Shown here: in pieces, positions 8,768 to 17,210 of the stretch
How positions within the stretch are numbered: the stretch's first letter is position 1
Layout: each line of letters starts with the position of its first letter
Assembly: GCF_001660485.1 (NCBI RefSeq)
Contig: NZ_CP013979.1
Span: 372,001-436,000 of the forward strand
Direction: 5' to 3'
From: Agromyces aureus
Lineage (GTDB): Bacteria > Actinomycetota > Actinomycetes > Actinomycetales > Microbacteriaceae
Length of the DNA: 64,000 nucleotides
Notes under the pieces: model-generated
Databases searched by the model: none
What the model was told of the DNA's origin: nothing
The model's input: the letters and a program-made list of their open reading frames with translations, nothing else
Translations under genes and position numbers: made by a program

Positions 8768-11134
8768 ATGGCGAACAACGACAAGATCCAGCGGGGGGCA
8801 CTCCCGATCCCCGATCTCGCGTACACGGGAACGGTCACGTATGACGCGACCGACCCCGACACGCACTACCCGCCGATCGAGCGCCTGCTGCCGCCCGAAG
8901 GGGCGCCGAACGTGCTCGTCGTGCTCATCGACGACACGGGCTTCGGGGCGTCGAGCGCGTTCGGCGGCCCGGTGCAGACGCCGAACTTCGAGCGCGTCGC
9001 GGCGGCCGGCCTCAAGTACACCCGCTTCCACACGACGGCGCTGTGCTCGCCCACCCGTGCGGCGCTGCTCTCTGGACGCAACCACCACACCGTCGGCATG
9101 GGCGGCATCACCGAGATCGCGACCAGCGCGCCCGGCTACAACTCGCTGCGTCCGAACAGTTGCGCCCCCCTCGCCGAGACGCTGAAGCTCAACGGCTACA
9201 ACACCAGCCAGTTCGGCAAGTGCCACGAGGTCCCGGCATGGCAGGCCAGCGCCGTCGGCCCCTTCGACGGTTGGCCCAGCCCCGGCAACGGATTCGAGCA
9301 CTTCTACGGGTTCCTCGGCGGCGAGACCAACCAGTGGTACCCGGCGATCTACGAGAACACCTCGCCGGTCGAGCCGTGGGGAACGCCCGAGGAGGGCTAC
9401 CACTTCATGGCCGACATGACCGACAAGGCCATCGACTGGACCCGCCAGCAGAAGTCCCTGGCCCCCGACAAGCCGTTCTTCACCTACTTCGCGCCCGGGG
9501 CGACGCACGCCCCGCACCACGTGCCGAAGGAATGGGCCGACAAGTACAAGGGCAAGTTCGACCAGGGCTGGGACGAGGTGCGCAAGGAGACCTTCGCCCG
9601 CCAGCTGGCGCTCGGCGTCGTCCCGGCCGACGCCGTGCTCACCGAGCGCAGCCCCGGCATTCCCTCGTGGGACGAGATGAGCGACGTGATCAAGCCGGCC
9701 CTCGCCCGCCAGATGGAGGTGTACGCCGGCTTCCTCTCCTACGCCGACCACTACGTCGGCAAGCTGCTCGACGCCTACGAGGAGCTCGGCATCCTCGACG
9801 ACACCCTCGTCTACGTCATCATCGGCGACAACGGCGCCTCGGCAGAGGGCTCGATGCACGGCACGACCAACGAGGGGTTCACGATCAACCACATGAACGA
9901 GATCGAGAGCGAGGAGTACGTCGCCGCGCACATCGACGACATCGGCACCCCGAACTCGTACAACCACTACGCGGTGGGTTGGGCGCACGCCATGGACACC
10001 CCGTACCAGTGGACCAAGCAGGTCGCGTCGCACTGGGGCGGCACACGCAACGGCACGATCGTCAGCTGGCCGAACGGCGGCGTCGAGCAGGGCGGCATCC
10101 GGAACCAGTTCTCGCACGTCATCGACGTGGCACCCACGGTGCTCGCGGCGGCCGGCATCCCGGAGCCCACGACGGTGAACGGCGTGACCCAGCGCCCCTA
10201 CGAGGGCACCCCGATGAACTACACCTTCGGAGCGGATGCCGCCGAAGCCGACGAGCAGCACACCACGCAGTACTTCGAGATGCTCGGCAACCGCGCCATC
10301 TTCCACAAGGGCTGGACCGCCGTCGCCAAGCACAAGGACCCCTGGCTCGCCTCCAGCCATGGCCTCGACGACGATGTCTGGGAGCTGTACAACGTCGATG
10401 AGGACTGGACGCAGTCCAACGACCTCGCGGCCGAGGAGCCCGAGCGGCTGGCCCACCTCCAGCAGCTGTTCCTGATCCAGGCCGCTCGCTTCAATGTGCT
10501 GCCGCTCGACATCCGCTCGGCTGAGCGCATGAATCCCGATATCGCCGGCCGGCCCGCGCTCATCACGGCGCAGAGCCAGAAGCTCTACCGGGGGATGCGT
10601 CGTCTCAGCGAGAACTCCTCGATCAACATCAAGAACAAGTCGTTCACGGTGACGGCGAAGGTCGAGGTGCCGGAGGGCGGTGCCAACGGAGTGATCGTCG
10701 CGCAGGGCGGAGCGTACGGAGGCTGGTCGGTCTACGGAGTCGGCGGCAAGCTGGCCTTCGCCTACAACCTGCTCGGCATCCAGCTCGACATCGTGCGCTC
10801 CGACGCGCCCGTGCCCGCCGGCACGACGGAGTTGCGGGCGCACTTCGACTACGACGGCGGCGGCCTGGCCAAGGGCGGAACCGTCACCCTCTTCGCCGAC
10901 GGAGCCCGGATCGGCGAGGGCCGGGTGGAGAAGACCATCCCGTTCCAGTTCACCTTCGACGAGACGACGGATGTCGGCGTCGACCTGGCATCGCCGGTCT
11001 CGACCGACTACGCCGCCAAGGGCAACGAGTTCACCGGAACCCTCGACTGGGTGCGGATCGACCTCGGCGACGACGACCACTCGCACCTCATCGACGACGA
11101 GCACAAGCTCGCCGTCGCCATGCTGAAGCAGTAG
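8768..11134 (+). CDS. Type I arylsulfatase, second tandem paralogue
   Basis: A 788-residue paralogue of the preceding gene, colinear along its whole length. It has CSPTR at C93-R97, VLIDDTGFG (52-60), the same THAPHHVP motif and IIGDNGASAEG. It starts ALPIPDLAYTG where the first copy has VLPIPDQVYTG. It also lacks a signal peptide. The 98-bp spacer carries a GCGAGCGGATGCCGCG motif and a GAGGGGAAG purine run before the ATG. The two copies have diverged clearly at the substrate-side segments (for example the stretch after GPFD and the loop before YNHYAVGWAHAM), suggesting different ester specificity; that is an inference. Confidence 0.92.
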   Translation: MANNDKIQRGALPIPDLAYTGTVTYDATDPDTHYPPIERLLPPEGAPNVLVVLIDDTGFGASSAFGGPVQTPNFERVAAAGLKYTRFHTTALCSPTRAALLSGRNHHTVGMGGITEIATSAPGYNSLRPNSCAPLAETLKLNGYNTSQFGKCHEVPAWQASAVGPFDGWPSPGNGFEHFYGFLGGETNQWYPAIYENTSPVEPWGTPEEGYHFMADMTDKAIDWTRQQKSLAPDKPFFTYFAPGATHAPHHVPKEWADKYKGKFDQGWDEVRKETFARQLALGVVPADAVLTERSPGIPSWDEMSDVIKPALARQMEVYAGFLSYADHYVGKLLDAYEELGILDDTLVYVIIGDNGASAEGSMHGTTNEGFTINHMNEIESEEYVAAHIDDIGTPNSYNHYAVGWAHAMDTPYQWTKQVASHWGGTRNGTIVSWPNGGVEQGGIRNQFSHVIDVAPTVLAAAGIPEPTTVNGVTQRPYEGTPMNYTFGADAAEADEQHTTQYFEMLGNRAIFHKGWTAVAKHKDPWLASSHGLDDDVWELYNVDEDWTQSNDLAAEEPERLAHLQQLFLIQAARFNVLPLDIRSAERMNPDIAGRPALITAQSQKLYRGMRRLSENSSINIKNKSFTVTAKVEVPEGGANGVIVAQGGAYGGWSVYGVGGKLAFAYNLLGIQLDIVRSDAPVPAGTTELRAHFDYDGGGLAKGGTVTLFADGARIGEGRVEKTIPFQFTFDETTDVGVDLASPVSTDYAAKGNEFTGTLDWVRIDLGDDDHSHLIDDEHKLAVAMLKQ

Positions 11135-11144
11135 GAGGACGCTC

Positions 11145-12074
11145 ATGACCGACCTCGAATCGTGGCGCGACACCGACACCCGTGCGGCGATCGTCGAGTT
11201 CGTCGAGCGCGTGAGCGGCGATGGGCCCGGCTCGGTTCCCGCATCCGAGCGCATCGCCGTCTTCGACAACGACGGCACGCTCTGGACCGAGAAGCCCATG
11301 CCGACCCAGCTGCACTACGTCGTCGAGCAGTGGCGCAAGCAGGCCGAGGCCGATCCGTCGCTCGCCGAGCGGCAGCCGTACAAGGCCGCCGTCACGCACG
11401 ACTTCGGCTGGCTCGGTGGCGCCGTCGACAAGCACTACGAGGGCGACGACAGCGACCTCAAGGTGCTCATCGGCGCGCTCGTCGGCGTCACCGCCGGCAT
11501 GAGCGTCCACGACTACGCGGCATCCGTCTCGGAGTTCTACGAGACGGCGAAGCACCTCACGCTCGGCACGCCGTATGCGGATGCCGTCTACCGGCCCATG
11601 GTCGAGCTGCTGCGCTACCTCGAGGCGAACGGCTTCACGGTCTACATCGTCTCGGGCGGCGAGCGCGACTTCATGCGCCCCATGACGCAGGAGTACTACG
11701 GCATCCCGCCCGAGCACGTGGTGGGCTCGGCGCTCGGGCTCGCCTACGACGAGGACTCGCACGAGGTGCGCTACGCAGCCGGCCTCGACTTCTTCGACGA
11801 CGGCCCCGAGAAGCCCGTGCGCATCTGGAGCCGCATCGGGCGCCGCCCGCTCATCGCGTGCGGCAACTCCAACGGCGACATGCAGATGCTCGACTTCACC
11901 CGCAAGGGCGACGGCCTCGCGCTGCTCGTGCACCACGACGACCCCGATCGCGCCGACCCGCCGTATGACAAGGGGGCGGATGCCGCGCTCGCCGCGGCCG
12001 AGGAGCGCGGGTACACGGTGGTCAGCGTCAAGGACGACTGGGCGAACGTCTTCGTCGACCCGGCGGCGGGGTGA
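11145..12074 (+). CDS. HAD-superfamily phosphatase (phosphoserine phosphatase-like)
   Basis: A 309-residue HAD hydrolase. Motif I is FDNDGTLW (nucleophile D41, acid D43), motif II is the serine in YIVSGGERD (about 165-173), and motif IV is CGNSNGDMQML (about 239-249). It begins 10 bp after the second sulfatase, with GGAGGA as Shine-Dalgarno, so it is in the same operon. Its substrate is unknown. The linkage to sulfatases suggests a phosphorylated product or by-product of sulfate ester breakdown, but nothing in the sequence fixes that. Confidence 0.85.
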   Translation: MTDLESWRDTDTRAAIVEFVERVSGDGPGSVPASERIAVFDNDGTLWTEKPMPTQLHYVVEQWRKQAEADPSLAERQPYKAAVTHDFGWLGGAVDKHYEGDDSDLKVLIGALVGVTAGMSVHDYAASVSEFYETAKHLTLGTPYADAVYRPMVELLRYLEANGFTVYIVSGGERDFMRPMTQEYYGIPPEHVVGSALGLAYDEDSHEVRYAAGLDFFDDGPEKPVRIWSRIGRRPLIACGNSNGDMQMLDFTRKGDGLALLVHHDDPDRADPPYDKGADAALAAAEERGYTVVSVKDDWANVFVDPAAG

Positions 12075-13717
12075 GCGCGGGAGCCGCGACCGCGAGACGT
12101 CGGATCCTCATTCCGACGCTTCGCGGATACCGGCGCTCGTGGCTCGGGCCCGACATCCTCGCGGGGCTCTCCGCCGGAGCTGTCGTCATCCCGCAGGCCA
12201 TGGCGTACGCGACGATCGCGAACCTTCCGGTGCAGGTCGGCCTCTACACGTGCATGGTGCCGATGCTCGTGTACGCGATGCTCGGCGGTTCCCGCGCCAT
12301 GAGCGTGTCGACGACGTCGACCATCGCGACGCTCACGGCCACGACCTTGGTCTCGGCGGGCGTGGCGGCGGGCTCCGACGACCCGGTGCCCGACCTCATG
12401 GCGCTCACGCTGCTCGTCGGCGTGATCCTCCTGCTCGCCCGCGTGGCGAAGCTCGGATCCCTCGTCGAGAACATCTCGAAGGCCACGCTCGTGGGCGTGC
12501 AGATCGGCGTCGGCGCGACCGTCGCGGCGGGCCAGCTGCCGAAGCTGCTCGGTGAGACGACGAACTTCTCGGGGCACGGGTTCATCAGGTCGCTCGTGGC
12601 CCTCGTCGAGGCGCTGCCCGCGGCGAACCTCGCGACGGTCGCGTTGTCGGCCGGATCGATCGTCGTCCTCGTTGGCCTGAAGCTCTGGCTGCCGCGGGTG
12701 CCCGGGCCGCTCGTGGTCGTGGCCGCCGGCATCCTCCTCGTCGCGTTCGGCGGCATCGAGGCCGCGGGCGTGGAACTCATCGCGCCGGTGCCGCAGGGGT
12801 TCCCGGCGCCCGAGCTGCCGTCGTTCGCGCACCTCGGGGCGCTCCTGCCCGGCGCCCTCGCCATCGCCGTGATGGCCCTGCTGGAGTCGGCCGCGGTCGC
12901 CCGCGGCATCCGCAAGCCCGGCGAGGCGCAGATCGACAGCAATCAGGAGTTGTTCGCGACCGGGGCGGCGAACGCCGTGGGTTCGTTCTTCCAGACGCTG
13001 CCGGCGGCCGGCGGGTTCTCGCAGAGCGCGGTGAACCAGGCGGCCGGCGCACGCACGCAACTCGCGTCGATCACGACCGTGGTGCTCGCCCTGCTCGTCG
13101 TGCTGTTCCTCGCGCCGGTCATCAGCCTCCTGCCGCAGGCGACCCTCGCATCGCTGGTGTTCGTCGCGGTGATCGGGCTCATCGACATCCGCTCGCTCGT
13201 GCGCTTCGCGCGCATCAGCCGGGTCGACTTCTGGATCGCGCTCTCGACGGCCGTCGTCGGCCTCACCGCGGGCCTGCTGCCGGCCGTCGCCATCGGCGTG
13301 GTCTCGACGCTGGTCGTGGTGCTGCGAGAACTGAACCGCCTGCGGGTCGTGACCGATGCCGTCGTCGACGACGTGCTGCCGGTGCGCCTCGAGGGGCCGC
13401 TCTACACGGCGAATGTGCTCGCGAACGAGAACGCCGTGCTCGCCGCGGTCGACGCGACTCCGGGGGTGCGGGCCGTGGCCCTCGAGCTCACGCACCTCGT
13501 CACGACCTCGATCACCGTGCTCGACACACTGGCCGACCTCGACCGGGAACTCGCCGGCCAGGGCGTCGAACTCCGCCTGGCGGCAGTGCCCTCCGGCGGT
13601 GCAGACATCGCCCGTCGCACGAGCTGGTTCAGCGGCCTCGAGTCGGCCGGGCGCGTGTACCCGACGCTCGAGGCCGCCCTCGCCGGGCCGCGCAGCGGAT
13701 CAGTCGCCGCCGACTAG
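12071..13717 (+). CDS. SulP-family inorganic anion transporter with STAS domain
   Basis: A 548-residue membrane protein. The N-terminal signature DILAGLSAGAVVIPQAMAYA (about 27-46) and about 11-13 hydrophobic segments match SulP transporters; residues about 430-540 form a C-terminal STAS domain (VRAVALELTHLVTTSITVLD). The GTG start overlaps the HAD gene stop as GTGA, so the genes are coupled. In context it probably moves sulfate (import, or export of sulfate freed by the sulfatases). The anion specificity of SulP proteins varies, so sulfate is inferred from neighbours. The 3' end overlaps the aspS stop by 4 bp on the other strand. Confidence 0.88.
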   Translation: MSAGAATARRRILIPTLRGYRRSWLGPDILAGLSAGAVVIPQAMAYATIANLPVQVGLYTCMVPMLVYAMLGGSRAMSVSTTSTIATLTATTLVSAGVAAGSDDPVPDLMALTLLVGVILLLARVAKLGSLVENISKATLVGVQIGVGATVAAGQLPKLLGETTNFSGHGFIRSLVALVEALPAANLATVALSAGSIVVLVGLKLWLPRVPGPLVVVAAGILLVAFGGIEAAGVELIAPVPQGFPAPELPSFAHLGALLPGALAIAVMALLESAAVARGIRKPGEAQIDSNQELFATGAANAVGSFFQTLPAAGGFSQSAVNQAAGARTQLASITTVVLALLVVLFLAPVISLLPQATLASLVFVAVIGLIDIRSLVRFARISRVDFWIALSTAVVGLTAGLLPAVAIGVVSTLVVVLRELNRLRVVTDAVVDDVLPVRLEGPLYTANVLANENAVLAAVDATPGVRAVALELTHLVTTSITVLDTLADLDRELAGQGVELRLAAVPSGGADIARRTSWFSGLESAGRVYPTLEAALAGPRSGSVAAD

Positions 13718-15072
13718 GGGAGCAGGCGCGTCGGGCCCCGGAAGAGGAACGTCGTCTCGCGGATCGAGGACTCGCCGAGCATGAGCATCAGCACGCGCGC
13801 GAGGCCCATGCCGAAGCCGCCGTGCGGGGGAACGCCGAAGCGGAAGAAGTCGAGGTAGAACTCGAGCTCCTCGGGGTCGAGCCCCTTCTCCTTCGCCTGC
13901 TCGACGAGCACGTCGACGCGGTGCTCGCGCTGGGCTCCGGTCGAGATCTCGACACCGTTGTAGATGAGGTCGTAGGAGTTCGTGAGGCTCGCGTCGCCTT
14001 CGTGGCGCATGTGGTAGAACGGCCGGATGCTCGAGGCGTAGTCCGTGAGGAACACGAAGTCGTGGCCGAACGTCTCCTTCACGTACGCCGAGATCTGGCG
14101 CTCGCCCTCGGGGTCCATGTCGGCGTCGGCGCGCGGCACGACGTAGCCGTGGTCGGCGACGATCTGCTTCGCCTCGGCCAGCGGGATGCGGGGGAACGGG
14201 CGCGAGGGCACCGCGAGCTCGATGCCGAAGTGCTCCTGGATCTCGGCGCCGTGCTTTGCGACGACGGCCTCGAAGCCGGCGACGAGGAGCTCCTCGTGCA
14301 GGGCCATGACGTCTTCGTGCGAGTCGATCCAGCTGATCTCGGTGTCGACCGAGGTGAACTCGGTCGCGTGGCGCGAGGTGAACGAGGGGTCGGCGCGGAA
14401 CGCCGGGCCGACCTCGAAGATGCCGCCGAAGCCGGCAGCCTGCGCCATCTGCTTGAAGAACTGGGGGCTCTGCGCGAGGTAGGCCTTGCCCTCGAAGTAG
14501 TCGACCTCGAAGAGCTCGGCGCGCGACTCGGAGGCCGAGGCCATGAGCTTGGGCGTCTGGATCTCGATGAGGCCCTTCTCGACCCAGACCCCGCGCAGCG
14601 CGTGCAGGAAGGTGGTCTGGATGCGGAAGATGAGGGCCTGCTTCGGGTTGCGCAGGTCGAGGAAGCGCCAGTCCAAGCGCTTGTCGAGGCTCGAGTCGGC
14701 CGCGATCGGCGTCTCGGGGTTGGACTCCGAGACGACCTCGAGCGTCGCGAGCTTGACCTCGAGACCGCCGAGCTTGACGCGCTCGTCGTGCTTGAGCTCG
14801 CCCGTCACGCGGATGAACGAACCGTGCGCGAGGGCCGAGATCGCCTCGGTCGTCGCGAGGCGCGCGGGCGCCGTCTCGTCGGCGGCCTCGCCCTCGACGG
14901 GCTCGGGGAGTTCGCGGAGCGCGGGGTTCACGACCTGCACGGCGCCGGACTCATCGCGGAGGATGACGAACTGCACCTTCTTCTGATCGCGGACGGTCTC
15001 GACCCATCCGGCGATCGTGACGGGGCCGTCGGGCAGGGCGGCGAGGTTCTTGACGAGGGTGCGTTCGTTCAC
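13714..15072 (-). CDS. aspS: Aspartyl-tRNA synthetase, archaeal/eukaryotic type (probably non-discriminating)
   Basis: A 452-residue class IIb synthetase. An N-terminal OB fold (AGWVETVRDQKKVQFVILRD) binds the anticodon; class II motif 2 is around FRADPSFTSRH (225-235) and motif 3 is GMGLARVLM (421-429). It is far shorter than bacterial-type AspRS (about 590) because it lacks the GAD insertion, which marks the archaeal-type lineage. Such enzymes often also charge tRNA-Asn, giving Asp-tRNA-Asn for GatCAB amidation. The start is GTG; TAGGAT on the minus strand lies 8 nt upstream. It is convergent with the SulP gene with overlapping stops. Confidence 0.92.
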   Translation of the reverse strand: MNERTLVKNLAALPDGPVTIAGWVETVRDQKKVQFVILRDESGAVQVVNPALRELPEPVEGEAADETAPARLATTEAISALAHGSFIRVTGELKHDERVKLGGLEVKLATLEVVSESNPETPIAADSSLDKRLDWRFLDLRNPKQALIFRIQTTFLHALRGVWVEKGLIEIQTPKLMASASESRAELFEVDYFEGKAYLAQSPQFFKQMAQAAGFGGIFEVGPAFRADPSFTSRHATEFTSVDTEISWIDSHEDVMALHEELLVAGFEAVVAKHGAEIQEHFGIELAVPSRPFPRIPLAEAKQIVADHGYVVPRADADMDPEGERQISAYVKETFGHDFVFLTDYASSIRPFYHMRHEGDASLTNSYDLIYNGVEISTGAQREHRVDVLVEQAKEKGLDPEELEFYLDFFRFGVPPHGGFGMGLARVLMLMLGESSIRETTFLFRGPTRLLP

Positions 15073-15194
15073 GAGGGTCCATCCTACTGGGGTCGTCCGG
15101 GTGCGATCCGGCTAACCGGTCAATGCGGTAGCGAGAGCCCGGATGCCGGCGGTCTCGGCGGTTTCAAAGGAACGCGATCCCTAGACTGGAGACC

Positions 15195-15839
15195 GTGCCT
15201 GCCGAGCAGATCCATCTCGTGCGCCATGGCGAGGTGTTCAACCCCCAGGGCGTGCTCTACGGGCGACTCCCGGGCTACGGGCTCTCCGATCTCGGACGGC
15301 AGATGGCGCAGGCCGCGGCCGACGAACTCGTGCGCGTCGGGCGGCCGGTGAGCACCCTTATCGCCTCGCCGCTGCAGCGCACCCAGCAGTCGGCCGAGCC
15401 CATGACCGCCGCCTTCGGCTTCGCCCCGACGCTCGACGAGCGCGTCATCGAGCCCGAGAACCGCTTCGAGGGCAAGCGCATGACCGGTCGCGGCGGCGCA
15501 CTCGGCGACGCGCGCAACTGGCGGTTCCTCGTCAACCCGTGGGAGCCGAGCTGGGGCGAGCCGTTCGGCTCGATCGCGACGCGCATGCTCGCGGCCGTCG
15601 ACGACGCGTGGCAGGCCGCCGACGGGGGCGACGTCGTCGTCGTCAGCCACCAGCTGCCCATCTGGATGGTGCACCGCAGGCTCGCCGGCCTCTCGCTCGC
15701 GCACGACCCGCGCCGTCGCCGTTGCGCGCTCTCGAGCATCACCACGCTCGAGCGCCGCGGCGACCGGTTCGTCGAGGTCGACTACCGTGACCCCGCCTCC
15801 GGCCTCGCCGCGCAGGCCACCGACGTGGGAGCCGTGTGA
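15195..15839 (+). CDS. Histidine phosphatase family protein (phosphoglycerate mutase-like)
   Basis: A 214-residue protein. The catalytic motif is LVRHGE (R10, H11, G12), and the second histidine is in VVVVSHQLP (about residue 151). The substrate is unknown. It starts with GTG and has TAGACT (15182-15187) 7 nt upstream, consistent with a leaderless operon head. Its stop overlaps the ATG of resA, so it is the first gene of the cytochrome c maturation operon. The same gene order is common in actinobacteria. The role there is not established. Confidence 0.87.
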   Translation: MPAEQIHLVRHGEVFNPQGVLYGRLPGYGLSDLGRQMAQAAADELVRVGRPVSTLIASPLQRTQQSAEPMTAAFGFAPTLDERVIEPENRFEGKRMTGRGGALGDARNWRFLVNPWEPSWGEPFGSIATRMLAAVDDAWQAADGGDVVVVSHQLPIWMVHRRLAGLSLAHDPRRRRCALSSITTLERRGDRFVEVDYRDPASGLAAQATDVGAV

Positions 15840-16453
15840 TGAAGCCTCGCCTCGCCAGACTCGCGACCGGCGCAGCGGCGCTCGCCGCGGCATCCGCCCT
15901 GCTGCTCACCGGGTGCACGAGCGACCCGCTGGCCGACCAGTTCCGCGAGGGCAGCGGCAAGAACTACATCGCGGGCGACGGCAGCATCAGCGAATACGCC
16001 GTGGCCGATCGCGGCGAACCCATCGAGTTCTCGGGCGAGACCGCCGAGGGCGACGCGTTCGACTCGGCCGACACGCTCGGCGAGGTCACGGTCGTGAACT
16101 TCTGGTACGCGGGCTGCGCCCCGTGCCGGGTCGAGTCGCCCATTCTCGAAGAGGTGCACCAGGGCTACGCCGACGACGCGGCCGACGTCGCGTTCGTGGG
16201 CGTGAACGTGCGCGACCAGGCCGGCACGGCGGCATCCTTCGAGCAGAAGTACGGCGTGACCTACCCGTCGATCCTCGACGTCGAGTCGGGCGTCGCGCAG
16301 CTCGCATTCGCCGGGCCCGTGCCGCCGGCCGCCGTGCCGACGACGATCGTGCTCGACCGCGAGGGCCGCATCGCCGCGCGGGTGCTCGGTCAGCTCACCG
16401 AAGCGTCGATCCTCGAGTCGCTCGTCGACCGCGTGCTCGACGAGCAGGCCTGA
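15839..16453 (+). CDS. resA: ResA/TlpA-like thiol-disulfide oxidoreductase lipoprotein
   Basis: A 204-residue secreted thioredoxin-fold protein. A lipoprotein signal peptide ends in LLLTGC (lipid-modified C26). The active site is in NFWYAGCAPCRV, a CxxC at C93 and C96. It should reduce the haem-binding cysteines of apocytochrome c on the outside of the membrane. The ATG overlaps the upstream stop (TGATG). An in-frame GTG directly before it is an alternative start. It is next to ccdA, its probable electron donor. Confidence 0.9.
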   Translation: MKPRLARLATGAAALAAASALLLTGCTSDPLADQFREGSGKNYIAGDGSISEYAVADRGEPIEFSGETAEGDAFDSADTLGEVTVVNFWYAGCAPCRVESPILEEVHQGYADDAADVAFVGVNVRDQAGTAASFEQKYGVTYPSILDVESGVAQLAFAGPVPPAAVPTTIVLDREGRIAARVLGQLTEASILESLVDRVLDEQA

Positions 16454-16454
16454 C

Positions 16455-17210
16455 GTGGGCGGCATCGGCGAGATCGTCCTCAACGGACAACTCCTCGCTG
16501 CCGTTCCCATCGCGCTCGCCGCGGGCATCGTCTCGTTCCTCTCGCCGTGCGTGCTGCCGCTCGTGCCGGGCTACCTCGGTTACATCGGCGGCTTCGTCGA
16601 GGCGTCGGCGGATGCCGCGGAGGAGCGTCGGCACCGTCGCCGCCTCGTGCTCGGCGTGCTGCTGTTCATCGCCGGCTTCACGCTCGTGTTCGTCACGTTC
16701 AACCTGCTGGCGGGCGTCGCCGGAGCCTGGTTCAACGCGTACGGCGACGTCATCACGCGCGTGCTCGGCGTCGTGCTCATCGTCATGGGCCTCGTGTTCA
16801 TCGGGCAGTTCACCTTCCTGCAGCGCACGATCAAGCCCTCGTGGCGGCCGGCCACCGGACTCGGCGGTGCACCGCTGCTCGGCATCGTGTTCGGCCTCGG
16901 CTGGACGCCGTGCATCGGCCCGACGCTCGCGGTCGTGCTGACGCTGAGCGCCGACTCGGGCTCGGTGTGGAGGAGCGTCCTGCTCGGCCTCGCGTACTGC
17001 ATCGGCCTCGGCATCCCGTTCCTGCTCGTCGCCCTCGGCTTCGGCTGGGTCACGGGCTCCCTCGCGTTCGTGCGCCGCCACATCCGCACGATCAACATCA
17101 TCGGCGGGTCGCTGCTCATCGCGATCGGCCTGCTCATGCTCTCGGGTCTCTGGACCATCTGGATGTACGAACTGCAGGCGGTGATCTCCGGCTTTGTCCC
17201 CGCGATCTGA
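16455..17210 (+). CDS. ccdA: Cytochrome c biogenesis protein CcdA (DsbD-like transmembrane thiol carrier)
   Basis: A 251-residue protein with six TM segments. The two redox cysteines sit in SFLSPCVLPL (C32) and LGWTPCIGPT (C153). It moves reducing equivalents from cytosolic thioredoxin across the membrane to ResA. The start is GTG, one base after the resA stop. The 3' end overlaps resB by 17 bp. A small charged loop (EERRHRRR) follows the first TM pair. Confidence 0.93.
   Translation: MGGIGEIVLNGQLLAAVPIALAAGIVSFLSPCVLPLVPGYLGYIGGFVEASADAAEERRHRRRLVLGVLLFIAGFTLVFVTFNLLAGVAGAWFNAYGDVITRVLGVVLIVMGLVFIGQFTFLQRTIKPSWRPATGLGGAPLLGIVFGLGWTPCIGPTLAVVLTLSADSGSVWRSVLLGLAYCIGLGIPFLLVALGFGWVTGSLAFVRRHIRTINIIGGSLLIAIGLLMLSGLWTIWMYELQAVISGFVPAI

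Noticed and set aside
8543..11299. A 918-codon minus-strand frame opposite the second sulfatase (and a similar 845-codon one opposite the first)
   Set aside because: Both are antisense to sulfatases with intact active sites and have repetitive shadow composition without domains.
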